From an uncultured Clostridia bacterium (GTDB lineage Bacteria > Bacillota > Clostridia > UBA1381), in contig CANPXG010000013.1 in the NCBI GenBank assembly GCA_947585795.1, forward strand, positions 1 to 47,388: 47,388 nucleotides of DNA, given 5' to 3'. The stretch's first letter is position 1, and every line of letters begins with the position of its first letter. The translations under genes and the position numbers were made by a program. Shown in pieces: positions 8,779 to 15,515 of this stretch. The notes beneath the pieces were generated by a model, which had not been told where the DNA came from, did no database searches, and was given only the letters and a program-made list of their open reading frames with translations.

Positions 8779-9595
8779 AATTTGCAAATTTGTAAGAACC
8801 CAAAAATTTGTAAAATGGCGTGTTTTGGCGAACCTTGTCGAGGGCGAAGTATATTGTCGCGTCGTCTATGTTGCCGTCAATGTCGATGAAAAATACGTAT
8901 TTGCCGAGTTTGTCCTTCATCGGTCTTGATTCTATTTTTGTCATATTTATTTTTTCCTTCGCCAAGAGTTCGATAGCGCCGTAAAGACTTCCCGCCTTAT
9001 TGTCGAGAGCAAATACGATAGAGGATTTATCGTGGTCGGTCACTTCCGTGTTTTGATTTTTTTCTATAATTACAAAACGCGTCGAATTGTTTACGTCGTC
9101 GCCGCAGTCGGCGTAAAGTATTTCAAGTCCGTAAAGCTCGGCGCTCGACGGCGAGCCGATACACGCGACGCTTCCGTCCGACGCTGCCGCGCGTTTAGCC
9201 GCCGCCGCGGTAGATTCCGCAAACTCTATTTTCGTTTCCGAAAATTCGTGTGAGAGCAGCCTCGAGCATTGTCCTATCGGCTGCGGGTGCGACGTTATTA
9301 CTTTTATATCCTTTTTTTTTGTACCCTTTTTCACCATAAGATTTTCGCTTATGTGGAGTATATATTCGCCGGTGATAAACAAATCAACATCGAACGCGAG
9401 CGCGTCGAGCGTAGTGTTTATGCTTCCGTCGATCGAATTTTCTATCGGTACTATCGCCCTGTCCACCTTACCGTTTTGTACGGCGAGGATACAGGAGTAT
9501 ATAGTCGAAAATTCTTTTATTTCTTCTTTTCCGCGCGACCACTCGATAGCCGCTTGGTGTGAAAACGTCCCGTTGGGACCGAGATAACCTAACAT
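8777..9595 (-). CDS. pheA: Prephenate dehydratase
   Basis: Converts prephenate to phenylpyruvate, the committed step to phenylalanine. The 272 residues match a monofunctional PheA with no chorismate mutase domain. The N-terminus GYLGPNGTFSHQAA is diagnostic. The catalytic Thr sits in STRFVII (Thr172). Residues ~191-265 form a C-terminal ACT domain with ESRPMK (222-227), which in the family binds phenylalanine for feedback inhibition. It lies 12 bp after aroF in the same direction, so the pair is an aromatic operon. Confidence 0.96.
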   Translation of the reverse strand: MLGYLGPNGTFSHQAAIEWSRGKEEIKEFSTIYSCILAVQNGKVDRAIVPIENSIDGSINTTLDALAFDVDLFITGEYILHISENLMVKKGTKKKDIKVITSHPQPIGQCSRLLSHEFSETKIEFAESTAAAAKRAAASDGSVACIGSPSSAELYGLEILYADCGDDVNNSTRFVIIEKNQNTEVTDHDKSSIVFALDNKAGSLYGAIELLAKEKINMTKIESRPMKDKLGKYVFFIDIDGNIDDATIYFALDKVRQNTPFYKFLGSYKFAN

Positions 9596-9607
9596 AATTA
9601 TATTTCC

Positions 9608-10627
9608 TTAAAGTAATTCTTTATTTACCGCTTTTGCTATCGGATCAAGCTCTTTCATGAGTTTGTCAAAGTTTTCGGGAGTAAGCGACTGCGCTCCGTC
9701 GGACGCGGCTTTTTCGGGACAGTTGTGAACTTCGATCATAAGACCGTCCGCGCCCGCCGCGACAGCTCCCTTGGCTACCGCGGGAACGTATTTATACGTG
9801 CCGGTGGCGTGTGAGGGATCCGCGATTATCGGCAGGTGTGAAAGTTCCTTTGTAACGGGTATTGCGCTTAGGTCAAATGTGTTTCGCGTCGCCGTTTCGT
9901 AGGTCCTTATGCCTCTTTCGCAAAGAATAACGTTTTCGTTGCCCTCAGACATGATATATTCCGCCGCCATAAGCCATTCCTCTATCGTGCAGGCAAGACC
10001 GCGTTTTAAAAGTACGGGTTTATCACCTTTTCCGACCTCGCGCAAAAGCTTAAAGTTTTGCATGTTTCTCGCGCCTATTTGTATTATGTCGGCATACTTT
10101 GCGACAAGTTCCACGTCGCGCGTGTCAACGACCTCGGTGCATATAGGCATACCGAGTTCCTTGCCGCTGTTGTACATTATTTTAAGACCGTCATCCTCAA
10201 GTCCCTGGAACGAGTACGGTGACGAGCGCGGCTTGAACGCGCCGCCGCGAAGTATATTCGCGCCGGACATTTTTACGGCTTTGCTTACCGTCGTAAACTG
10301 TTCCTGACTTTCAATAGCGCAGGGACCGGCGAATACCGCAAGTTTTTTGCCTCCGACCGTAATGCCGTAACCCACGTCTATTACGGATTGTTCCTTTTGA
10401 AGCTCCTTCGACGCGAGTTTGTACGGCTTCATGATAGGCACGACGTTTTCAACGCCGTCCATAGTCAGTATTTGGTTCATGCTTAGAAGTCTTTTATCGC
10501 CTATCGCGCCTATTACCGTCTTTTTTTCACCGTAGATGGGGTGTGTCTGAAAACCGAATTCCGCCAAAAGCTTTTCAACGCTGTCTATTTCCTTTGCGGA
10601 AGCGGAGTCCTTCATAATGATAATCAT
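9608..10627 (-). CDS. aroF: 3-deoxy-7-phosphoheptulonate synthase (DAHP synthase, type I beta)
   Basis: Condenses phosphoenolpyruvate and erythrose 4-phosphate, the first shikimate-pathway step. The barrel shows GPCAIES at residues 101-107, [14 protein letters not shown] near 127-140, the metal-site Cys and His regions, and [11 protein letters not shown] near the end. The first ~80 residues, opening [20 protein letters not shown], form a ferredoxin-like regulatory domain typical of type I beta enzymes of the AroA/AroF (Thermotoga-like) group, which in relatives senses aromatic end products. Length 339 is normal. The MIIIMK start matches family N-termini. A strong promoter is at 10665-10693. 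Confidence 0.95.
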   Translation of the reverse strand: MIIIMKDSASAKEIDSVEKLLAEFGFQTHPIYGEKKTVIGAIGDKRLLSMNQILTMDGVENVVPIMKPYKLASKELQKEQSVIDVGYGITVGGKKLAVFAGPCAIESQEQFTTVSKAVKMSGANILRGGAFKPRSSPYSFQGLEDDGLKIMYNSGKELGMPICTEVVDTRDVELVAKYADIIQIGARNMQNFKLLREVGKGDKPVLLKRGLACTIEEWLMAAEYIMSEGNENVILCERGIRTYETATRNTFDLSAIPVTKELSHLPIIADPSHATGTYKYVPAVAKGAVAAGADGLMIEVHNCPEKAASDGAQSLTPENFDKLMKELDPIAKAVNKELL

Positions 10628-10664
10628 TTGTCATTCATTCCTTTTTCATTGTTTTTTCTACTAC

Positions 10665-10693
10665 AGTATAACAAAAAAATATAACTTTGGCAA
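10665..10693 (-). promoter_or_regulatory. Sigma-A promoter for aroF-pheA
   Basis: Minus strand: TTGCCA (10693-10688), 17 bp, TATACT (10670-10665). The leader before the aroF ATG is only about 30 nt, so no attenuator or T-box is possible downstream of this promoter. Confidence 0.7.
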
Positions 10694-10702
10694 TATGAAA
10701 AT

Positions 10703-10725
10703 AAAAAAACCGCGCGGCGGCGGTT
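10703..10725 (-). terminator. Terminator of the XRE regulator gene
   Basis: On the minus strand AACCGC and GCGGTT (10725-10720 with 10713-10708) form a six-base-pair stem rich in G and C, followed by a T-run (10709-10703). It overlaps the stop codon of the upstream XRE gene and insulates it from the aroF promoter. Confidence 0.65.
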
Positions 10726-10939
10726 ATTTTACAGGCTCGGAATTGTCGGTACGACCGAGAATGTAATCGGTGGAGGTATTGTAATAGTCGGCGAGAGCGA
10801 TAAGCATCGATACGGGAATTTCCCTGAGTCCTCTCTCGTAACGCGCGTATACCTGCCTGTTGCACGTTAAATAGTCCGCAATCTCTTGCTGTGTCTTGTC
10901 ATTATCGGTTCGTAAATCATATAATCTCTTAAAAATCAT
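10724..10939 (-). CDS. XRE-family helix-turn-helix repressor
   Basis: A 71-residue single-domain lambda-repressor-like regulator. The helix-turn-helix covers TQQEIADYLTCNRQVYARYE, and ADYYNTSTDYILGRT is the family's closing helix. I start it at ATG 10939, because AGAGGTGG lies five bases before it. The longer frame to 10966 would begin inside the promoter. The gene diverges from the GerMN-domain gene. The shared control region has palindromes based on GGTAC/TGGTA that overlap both promoters, which suggests the protein represses itself and its neighbour. It has no ligand or metal domain, so its signal is unknown. Confidence 0.85.
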   Translation of the reverse strand: MIFKRLYDLRTDNDKTQQEIADYLTCNRQVYARYERGLREIPVSMLIALADYYNTSTDYILGRTDNSEPVK

Positions 10940-10950
10940 ATAACCACCTC

Positions 10951-10979
10951 TTGACAATGGTACCATATGGTACTATAAT
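10951..10979 (+). promoter_or_regulatory. Perfect consensus sigma-A promoter for the GerMN gene
   Basis: TTGACA (10951-10956), 17 bp, TATAAT (10974-10979), both hexamers perfect. A 14-bp perfect palindrome, GTACCATATGGTAC (10960-10973), fills the spacer, so a bound repressor would cover both hexamers. A promoter this strong usually needs a repressor to be useful. Confidence 0.8.
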
Positions 10980-11012
10980 GTAAATAATAATGGTATCAAA
11001 CGGTACCATTAT
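10957..11012. promoter_or_regulatory. Operator cluster for the XRE regulator
   Basis: Three nested inverted repeats sit here: ATGGTACCAT (10957-10966), GTACCATATGGTAC (10960-10973), and the 9-bp arms ATAATGGTA (10987-10995) and TACCATTAT (11004-11012) around an 8-bp gap. All share the half-site TGGTA. They overlap both divergent promoters. Binding by the adjacent XRE protein is inferred. Confidence 0.55.
10972..10999 (-). promoter_or_regulatory. Promoter of the XRE regulator
   Basis: Minus strand: TTGATA (10999-10994), 16 bp, TATAGT (10977-10972). It overlaps the -10 of the divergent promoter, so the two transcription starts exclude each other or are controlled together. Confidence 0.5.
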
Positions 11013-11037
11013 ATTATACGTGATCGGGGTAAGTTTT

Positions 11038-11550
11038 ATGAAAAAGAAAGGTTTTAATTGGATTTATGTAGCTTTAGCCGTGGTTTTGCTGACGGTGTGC
11101 GCGAGCGTGTTTTTAATTACGCGCGCGGCAAGCTTACAGACGGAGGAAATAAATATATATTTTGTTGACGCGGAAAGCATGCGTCTTACTCCCGTAAAGA
11201 CGACCATACCTAACGCCGATACGGAAAGGACGGCGCGGTATGTGCTTGACGCGTTGATCGAAGGTCATGACGACAATCCAAAAATTTTACGGCTTGTCCC
11301 GCGCGATGAGAGTTGTATGACGGTGAAGGTAAAGGATAAGATCGCGTATGTTGATTTAAAAAGCAGTATATTAAAAACTCATCCCGACGGACGTGATTTT
11401 GAAATTTTGACGGTTTATTCGATCGTAAATTCACTGACGAATGTTGACGGTATCGTAAATGTTCGATTTACCGTTGACGGTGAAAGGAAAAAAGATTTTA
11501 TGGGTTATGTGGATATGCGCGAAACGTTTATACCGGATTATTGTGTGTAA
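11038..11550 (+). CDS. GerMN-domain membrane-anchored protein
   Basis: A 170-residue protein with one N-terminal membrane segment (WIYVALAVVLLTVCASVFLI) and an outside domain matching GerMN, the domain of the spore-germination protein GerM. It shows the pattern of an early strand (INIYFVDAE), a helix with ARYVLDALIEG, then VPRDESCMTVKVKDKIAYVDL and the ending LTNVDGIVNVRFTVDGE. The start is ATG 11038, after GGGGTAAG. The in-frame ATG at 10990 lies inside the operator region and has no RBS. Expression looks governed by the adjacent XRE repressor rather than by an obvious sporulation sigma factor, so a role in germination is not shown here. Confidence 0.75.
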   Translation: MKKKGFNWIYVALAVVLLTVCASVFLITRAASLQTEEINIYFVDAESMRLTPVKTTIPNADTERTARYVLDALIEGHDDNPKILRLVPRDESCMTVKVKDKIAYVDLKSSILKTHPDGRDFEILTVYSIVNSLTNVDGIVNVRFTVDGERKKDFMGYVDMRETFIPDYCV

Positions 11551-11560
11551 GTTTTATGTA

Positions 11561-11593
11561 AAAGGAGCGTATCGGTTGATACGCTCCTTTTTG
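11561..11593. terminator. Bidirectional terminator
   Basis: AAAGGAGCGTATC (11561-11573) pairs perfectly with GATACGCTCCTTT (11578-11590) around GGTT, followed by T residues. On the minus strand it ends in an A-to-T tract as well. It serves the GerMN gene and the converging lipoprotein gene. Confidence 0.85.
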
Positions 11594-11594
11594 A

Positions 11595-11951
11595 TCATTT
11601 GTCTGTATCGACTGCGTCGCCGACAGCGTCACCCGCGTCCTTTACGGCGTTGCCCGCGCCGTCGGCAATGTCACCAGCCGCGTCGCCGACATCTTTTACG
11701 GCGTTGCCCGCCGCGTCGCCGACGTCTTTTGCCGCGTCACCGGTATCCTTCGCCGCGTTGTCCATGTCGTTTTTCATGTTCTTGTCGCTTGTGTCGTCCT
11801 GTATCTTGCCGTTTGTCGTGTCGCTCACGTTGCCGTTATCGGTGGCTTTGGGAACTGTTGATTTTTGAGCGTTGTTCGTTCCGTTCGCGCCGCATGACGC
11901 GAGTATTGCCGTTAAAACGACGGATAATATAACCAATTTTATGCTTTTCAT
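11595..11951 (-). CDS. Small lipoprotein with 11-residue Gly-Asp-Ala repeats
   Basis: A 118-residue lipoprotein. The signal peptide ends in the lipobox LASC (Cys20). A Ser/Thr/Asn-rich spacer follows, and from about residue 69 the sequence becomes an 11-residue repeat: TGDAAKDVGDA, AGNAVKDVGDA, AGDIADGAGNA, VKDAGDAVGDA. The pattern recalls the amphipathic 11-mers of late-embryogenesis-abundant and similar proteins, but I cannot assign a family. The DNA is correspondingly repetitive (gcgtcgccgac-type units), so repeat number may vary between strains. AGGAGGAAATAAAGC precedes the ATG. It converges on the GerMN gene through a shared terminator. Confidence 0.75.
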   Translation of the reverse strand: MKSIKLVILSVVLTAILASCGANGTNNAQKSTVPKATDNGNVSDTTNGKIQDDTSDKNMKNDMDNAAKDTGDAAKDVGDAAGNAVKDVGDAAGDIADGAGNAVKDAGDAVGDAVDTDK

Positions 11952-12044
11952 GCTTTATTTCCTCCTATTTTGTTTTATAATACACCGTTATTATTATCAA
12001 TATTCTCTTTTTTATAAGCATATTTTTAATTTTAATACTTTTTG

Positions 12045-12073
12045 GGAACAAAAAACATTTTATATTCGTCTAA
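12045..12073 (+). promoter_or_regulatory. ECF-sigma-like promoter for the copper-amine-oxidase-domain gene
   Basis: GGAAC (12045-12049), 17 bp, CGTCTAA (12067-12073), about 50 bp before the ATG. The GGAAC/CGTC pair is the usual signature of ECF sigma factors acting on envelope genes. No convincing sigma-A promoter was found in the same stretch. Confidence 0.35.
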
Positions 12074-12121
12074 TATTGTGTAAAGGTAATTACCGAAAAA
12101 AATAAAAGGGAGAATATTGAA

Positions 12122-13288
12122 ATGAAAAAACTAATTGCTTTACTGACAGTTTCGGCAATGCTCGCGTCCGGCGCGGTCGTGTTTGCCGAGGGGGAGGAAA
12201 TTCTTGACGGTACGATAGATACGGTGCAGGGAGATATAATGCTCATAAATGAAACGGGAACGGAAATTCCCGTGGCTGACGGCGCGGTAAGCGCGGTAAC
12301 AGGTTCTTATGTGTATAAGGACGTTGTTGTTACGGATGTGAAGGACGATATGGTTTCGACCGTTCTCGCGGGCAGTGAGGACGCGGCGGCGGTCAAGAGT
12401 GAGGATGAAAAAATCGCGGCTCAGGAAAACGTTGTAAATTATATCGTTTCGGATCAGACGCTCGTGTTCTCAAAGGCTTCGGGTGATGCTAAGACGTTGA
12501 AGGATGTTAAAGTGGGAGATCAAATCGGCGTTTATACCGGCGCGTATGAGCCGGCGGTGCTTATGCTGCCGCCGCAGCTTAAGGCGAACATCATAGTTAT
12601 TTATGATAATCTTGAGTTTGACTCATTGAGAATGACCGACGCGGACACTTATCTCGATAAGGACGGCGTGCTCACGAACGCGGCGAATACGCTTGCGTTG
12701 AATATTGATGATTCTACGGAAGTTGTAAATATGGCGGGTGAGAAAGCGTCGGCGGCCGAGCTTGCGAGAAAAGATTTGCTCGTGTTCTACGGTAACTCGA
12801 CAAGAAGTATACCCGCGCAGACAACTCCGACAAAGATAGTTGTTTTGGGTGAGAATGAGATCGCGCTCGCCAACATAGACGCGGCTGCGGAAGCTGTTCC
12901 CGAGGTAACGCCTGCTCCGGAAGCGTCGCCGAGTGCAAACGTAACAGAAATAAAGGTGGGCGATAAGTCCGTAACGAACGTTTATAAGAAGGGTGACATT
13001 GATATGGTGCCGCTTCGTGAAATCGCGGAGGCGCTTGGATTTACCGTTGATTGGGACGGTGAGCTTAGAGCAGTTATGATTAACGGCGGTATGTACAGCC
13101 TGAAGATAGGTGAGAACAGCTACGTTAAGGGTAAGATGGCTCCGTTGGAGCTTGGTGCGGCTCCCGAGATTACGAATGACCTCACGTATGTGCCCGCGAA
13201 CTACTTCGCGGAAGTGCTTGAGTGCGGCACGGAGGCGGCAGGTTCGGTTATGACGATAACCGCGCCGTCGGCTCAGATTGGGGAGTAA
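12122..13288 (+). CDS. Secreted protein with a copper-amine-oxidase N-terminal (stalk) domain
   Basis: 388 residues. A signal peptide ends near GAVVFA (about residue 22), and the mature protein starts EGEEILDG. The middle ~230 residues resemble beta-rich secreted clostridial proteins (GTIDTVQGDIMLINETG) and are not assigned. A Pro/Ala-rich linker (PEVTPAPEASPSA) leads into a C-terminal copper-amine-oxidase-N-like domain, MVPLREIAEALGFTVDWDGE through YVPANYFAEVL. That domain is common in Clostridia surface proteins and has no catalytic copper site, so this is not an oxidase. The RBS is AAGGGAG. An ECF-type promoter upstream hints at envelope-stress control. It converges with the toxin-antitoxin pair through a shared terminator. 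Confidence 0.8.
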   Translation: MKKLIALLTVSAMLASGAVVFAEGEEILDGTIDTVQGDIMLINETGTEIPVADGAVSAVTGSYVYKDVVVTDVKDDMVSTVLAGSEDAAAVKSEDEKIAAQENVVNYIVSDQTLVFSKASGDAKTLKDVKVGDQIGVYTGAYEPAVLMLPPQLKANIIVIYDNLEFDSLRMTDADTYLDKDGVLTNAANTLALNIDDSTEVVNMAGEKASAAELARKDLLVFYGNSTRSIPAQTTPTKIVVLGENEIALANIDAAAEAVPEVTPAPEASPSANVTEIKVGDKSVTNVYKKGDIDMVPLREIAEALGFTVDWDGELRAVMINGGMYSLKIGENSYVKGKMAPLELGAAPEITNDLTYVPANYFAEVLECGTEAAGSVMTITAPSAQIGE

Positions 13289-13322
13289 GTGGAGTAGGTG
13301 AAAAAATAATTTTAATTAAATC

Positions 13323-13350
13323 AAAACCGCCTGATCGTCAGGCGGTTTTT
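13323..13350. terminator. Bidirectional terminator
   Basis: AAAACCGCCTGA and TCAGGCGGTTTT form a 12-bp perfect stem around TCG, with an extra T on the plus strand. It serves the converging copper-amine-oxidase-domain gene and the toxin gene. Confidence 0.85.
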
Positions 13351-13353
13351 GTG

Positions 13354-13665
13354 TTAAATAAATTTAATATAATTTTGTCTGCCGTAGAAAAAACGCACGA
13401 CATAAACAATATTTTTTGATTCGTTTACTCGATAAATAAGCACATAATTATTTATTATCGTTTTTCTGTATCCGTCCTTACGCAAACGGCTGTCGCCGCA
13501 ATACGCGTACATGAATGGGTTCTCGGCAAGGTCTTTGTAAACCTCCTCAATTTTGGCGAGCAAGTTTTTCGCAGCAACAGGATTTTTTAATGAATTTACG
13601 ATATAACCCAAAACACTGTCTATATCATCATGCGCTTCAGCCGAGATAATAACATCATATTTCAT
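13354..13665 (-). CDS. RelE/ParE-family toxin
   Basis: A 103-residue type II toxin. It opens MKYDVIISAEAHDDIDSVLGYI, the usual first strand and helix of the RelE/ParE fold, and has GYRKTIINNYVLIYRVNE and IVYVVRFFYGRQ near the end, matching the family core. RelE relatives cut ribosome-bound mRNA, and ParE relatives poison gyrase. The sequence alone does not separate these, though the Arg-Phe-Phe-Tyr-Gly-Arg ending fits both. The start is ATG 13665, after TAGGAGCAA, rather than the upstream ATG at 13701. It overlaps the antitoxin's 3' end by 11 bases, the normal order for Phd/YefM systems. Confidence 0.85.
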   Translation of the reverse strand: MKYDVIISAEAHDDIDSVLGYIVNSLKNPVAAKNLLAKIEEVYKDLAENPFMYAYCGDSRLRKDGYRKTIINNYVLIYRVNESKNIVYVVRFFYGRQNYIKFI

Positions 13666-13915
13666 ATTTGCTCCTAAGTGTATCAAGTGAATTTTTTGCA
13701 CTCATAACACGATTGGTATCAATTGCCTTTTCACTTTGTTTGATTTTTTCATAAATATCGTTTATATACGCCATCTTTTCGTATAGTTCTATATTCATAA
13801 TAACCATATCACCGTAGCCGTTTTTGGTTATAAACAACGGTTCGTTTAAGCTGTGACACATTTCAGATATTGCACTTGTATTTTTTAAATCCTTGATGGG
13901 TATAATATGCGGCAT
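13655..13915 (-). CDS. Phd/YefM-family antitoxin
   Basis: An 86-residue antitoxin. The N-terminal DNA-binding half is typical of Phd/YefM: IIPIKDLKNTSAISEMCHS, then EPLFITKNGYGDMVIMNIELYEKM. The C-terminal half (KIKQSEKAIDTNRV...) should wrap the toxin. AAGGAGGTTGAT lies before the ATG. The promoter upstream carries inverted TGGTA repeats that fit autoregulation by the toxin-antitoxin complex. Confidence 0.9.
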   Translation of the reverse strand: MPHIIPIKDLKNTSAISEMCHSLNEPLFITKNGYGDMVIMNIELYEKMAYINDIYEKIKQSEKAIDTNRVMSAKNSLDTLRSKYEI

Positions 13916-13931
13916 AATATCAACCTCCTTC

Positions 13932-13969
13932 TATGGTATTATTGTACCATAATTATACCATAACGTCAA
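13932..13969 (-). promoter_or_regulatory. Promoter and operator of the toxin-antitoxin pair
   Basis: Minus strand promoter: TTGACG (13969-13964), 17 bp, TACAAT (13946-13941). Overlapping it are a 7-bp perfect inverted repeat, TATGGTA (13932-13938) with TACCATA (13945-13951), and a further half-site TACCATA (13956-13962), 11 bp on. This spacing fits dimers bound on one face of the helix. Confidence 0.65.
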
Positions 13970-14041
13970 GCGTATTATTCCTCCTAACGAAATATCGTAT
14001 ATCGCCAGCTACTGCCGTATTCTCGCGAATTTTGATTAGTA

Positions 14042-14075
14042 AACAAATATCCACCCGTGGGGGTGGATATTTGTT
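14042..14075 (-). terminator. Terminator of the sugar-binding lipoprotein gene
   Basis: AACAAATATCCACCC (14042-14056) pairs perfectly with GGGTGGATATTTGTT (14061-14075) around GTGG, a 15-bp stem directly after the 14087 stop. A short T tract follows on the plus strand, but little follows on the minus strand, so the direction is inferred from the gene. Confidence 0.65.
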
Positions 14076-14086
14076 ATTTTTCAAAA

Positions 14087-15217
14087 TTAGTATCCTATGT
14101 ATGTTTTCAGCCAGTCGTTGGTGACGTAGTTTTGGATGTCGCCGTACTGTTTCGGAGCTACATCGTATATATTTTCGATAGTCGTATTTTCTTTGAGCAT
14201 ATCGCGCGTAATAAGTGACGCGGGCATTTCGATATAATTCGTCGCTTTGTCCGTCACGGGATCTTTTATATCCCCGTAATCGCCGCTTAACTCGAGAGCA
14301 AGTATTCTTATTCCCTGTTCACCGTTCGCTTTGAAATCCGTGCAGGCGCAAGCCGCCCAACTTGAGCCTTCCTCAAGCATACACTGTATATCTGCGCCGC
14401 TTAGATCCACAGAAACGATGGGGATGTTAAAACCCAACTCCTTTATGGCTCTGTAACAGCCGCGCGCGTAAACATCGTATGCCGCCCATACCGCGTCTAT
14501 ATCTCCTTCGCCGTATGACGCAAGGGTTTCTTTCATTACATTGTACATGGATTCCTCGGCATTGTTATAATCTGTGGGCGCTATAACCGCAACCGTGTTT
14601 ATTTTTCCTTCGTCTGCATATTTTTTGTAGCCGACTTCGCGTCTGTCAAAGGCGGCAATATAATCCGGTATCCAAACCTTTAATATATTCACCGGCTTTT
14701 TGTCGGGGTACAGCTGTGTGCAGGTATAATCCAAAAGCTCCTCGGCAAGTCCCGCGTCGTCCTGGAAAAACTGTGTTACTCCCTCGATGGTTTGCGCTTC
14801 TCCGTTCTCATCCTTAAACTGTGTGTCAAAGGTTACGATTTTAAGGTCAGGATATTCTTGTAACAAATCAGACAAAAACCTGTAGGAATACGCTTCGCCG
14901 CCGTGTGACAAGAACAAGCCGTCATAGCCGCTTTCGGCGCAGTCTGTTATTTGTTTTTTAAAAACTTCGTCATCTCCGTCGGAATAGAACACGTCACACG
15001 TCATGCCGAGCTTTTGTGCCGTTTCGACGCATTGATCCGCGCAAAGCTCAAAAATATCGCTTGACGGCATATTCAGTATGTACGCCGCCTTTTTGCCGTA
15101 TACCGGAGAGGCTGCCTCGGCGTTTTCGTTACCCTGTTCATTATTGCTCGTCTGTAGCGAGCCGCAGCCGCTTAGGAGCAGGATCGCCATAATTAAAAGA
15201 CATATTGTTTTTTTCAT
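14087..15217 (-). CDS. Sugar-type ABC transporter substrate-binding lipoprotein (orphan)
   Basis: A 376-residue lipoprotein with a lipobox LLSGC (Cys18) and a Ser/Asn/Glu-rich spacer. The body resembles periplasmic binding protein type 1 of the ribose/galactose family: an early strand (AAYILNMPSSDIFELC), a hinge, FLSHGGEAYS, DAVWAAYDVYARGCYRAIKELGF (the domain-swap region of LacI/RbsB folds), and VSVDLSGADIQ. In relatives it captures a sugar or autoinducer-like ligand for an ABC importer. No permease or ATPase gene is nearby, so the partner is elsewhere or it acts as a sensor. It follows the Cys-rich 64-residue gene by 14 bp. Confidence 0.8.
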   Translation of the reverse strand: MKKTICLLIMAILLLSGCGSLQTSNNEQGNENAEAASPVYGKKAAYILNMPSSDIFELCADQCVETAQKLGMTCDVFYSDGDDEVFKKQITDCAESGYDGLFLSHGGEAYSYRFLSDLLQEYPDLKIVTFDTQFKDENGEAQTIEGVTQFFQDDAGLAEELLDYTCTQLYPDKKPVNILKVWIPDYIAAFDRREVGYKKYADEGKINTVAVIAPTDYNNAEESMYNVMKETLASYGEGDIDAVWAAYDVYARGCYRAIKELGFNIPIVSVDLSGADIQCMLEEGSSWAACACTDFKANGEQGIRILALELSGDYGDIKDPVTDKATNYIEMPASLITRDMLKENTTIENIYDVAPKQYGDIQNYVTNDWLKTYIGY

Positions 15218-15231
15218 GTTGTACCTCCGTA

Positions 15232-15426
15232 TTATTTTATTATTTTGTGATCTCTTGCAAGGTTTTCTATGCTTCTGTCGTAGGTTGCTTCGGCTTCAGC
15301 CGAAAAAAAGCATCCCGGTACGCCTTCGTTATTGTCCCTGTGGTGCGCTACGCAGGCGCAGCATTTACCGTGCCTCGGACAGTCATAAGTGCAGGGACAG
15401 GGTCTTTTGTTGTCACAACCGTTCAT
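15232..15426 (-). CDS. Cys-rich small protein, DUF6485-like
   Basis: 64 residues with eight cysteines, seven in the first 40 residues, including PCTYDCPRHGKCCACV, and the ending TYDRSIENLARDHKIIK. I match this by memory to DUF6485, a small clostridial family of unknown function whose clustered cysteines suggest a metal or iron-sulfur site. There is no signal peptide, so it is cytoplasmic. AAAGGAGGAAAC precedes the ATG, and a promoter sits at 15450-15478. It is the first gene of a two-gene unit with the substrate-binding lipoprotein. Confidence 0.65.
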   Translation of the reverse strand: MNGCDNKRPCPCTYDCPRHGKCCACVAHHRDNNEGVPGCFFSAEAEATYDRSIENLARDHKIIK

Positions 15427-15449
15427 TTTTGTTTCCTCCTTTTTGTTTT

Positions 15450-15478
15450 ATTATACTACTTCACGGCTCAAAACACAA
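15450..15478 (-). promoter_or_regulatory. Promoter for the DUF6485-like gene and lipoprotein gene
   Basis: Minus strand: TTGTGT (15478-15473), 17 bp, TATAAT (15455-15450), in the 89-bp gap after the upstream methylase gene. Confidence 0.6.
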
Positions 15479-15515
15479 TAGCGTTGTATGGCTTGTGTGG
15501 CGCAATAGTGTGTTT

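Noticed and set aside
10628-10723. A T-box or peptide-leader attenuator for aroF-pheA.
   Set aside because: The promoter leaves only about 30 nt of leader, with no room for either.
11459-11932. A 157-residue Arg-rich plus-strand frame over the GerMN end and the lipoprotein gene.
   Set aside because: Created by the repetitive antisense DNA of the lipoprotein gene and interrupted by a strong terminator.
12893-12945. The Pro/Ala-rich stretch as a frameshift or repeat expansion.
   Set aside because: It is a normal in-frame linker between two domains of the secreted protein.
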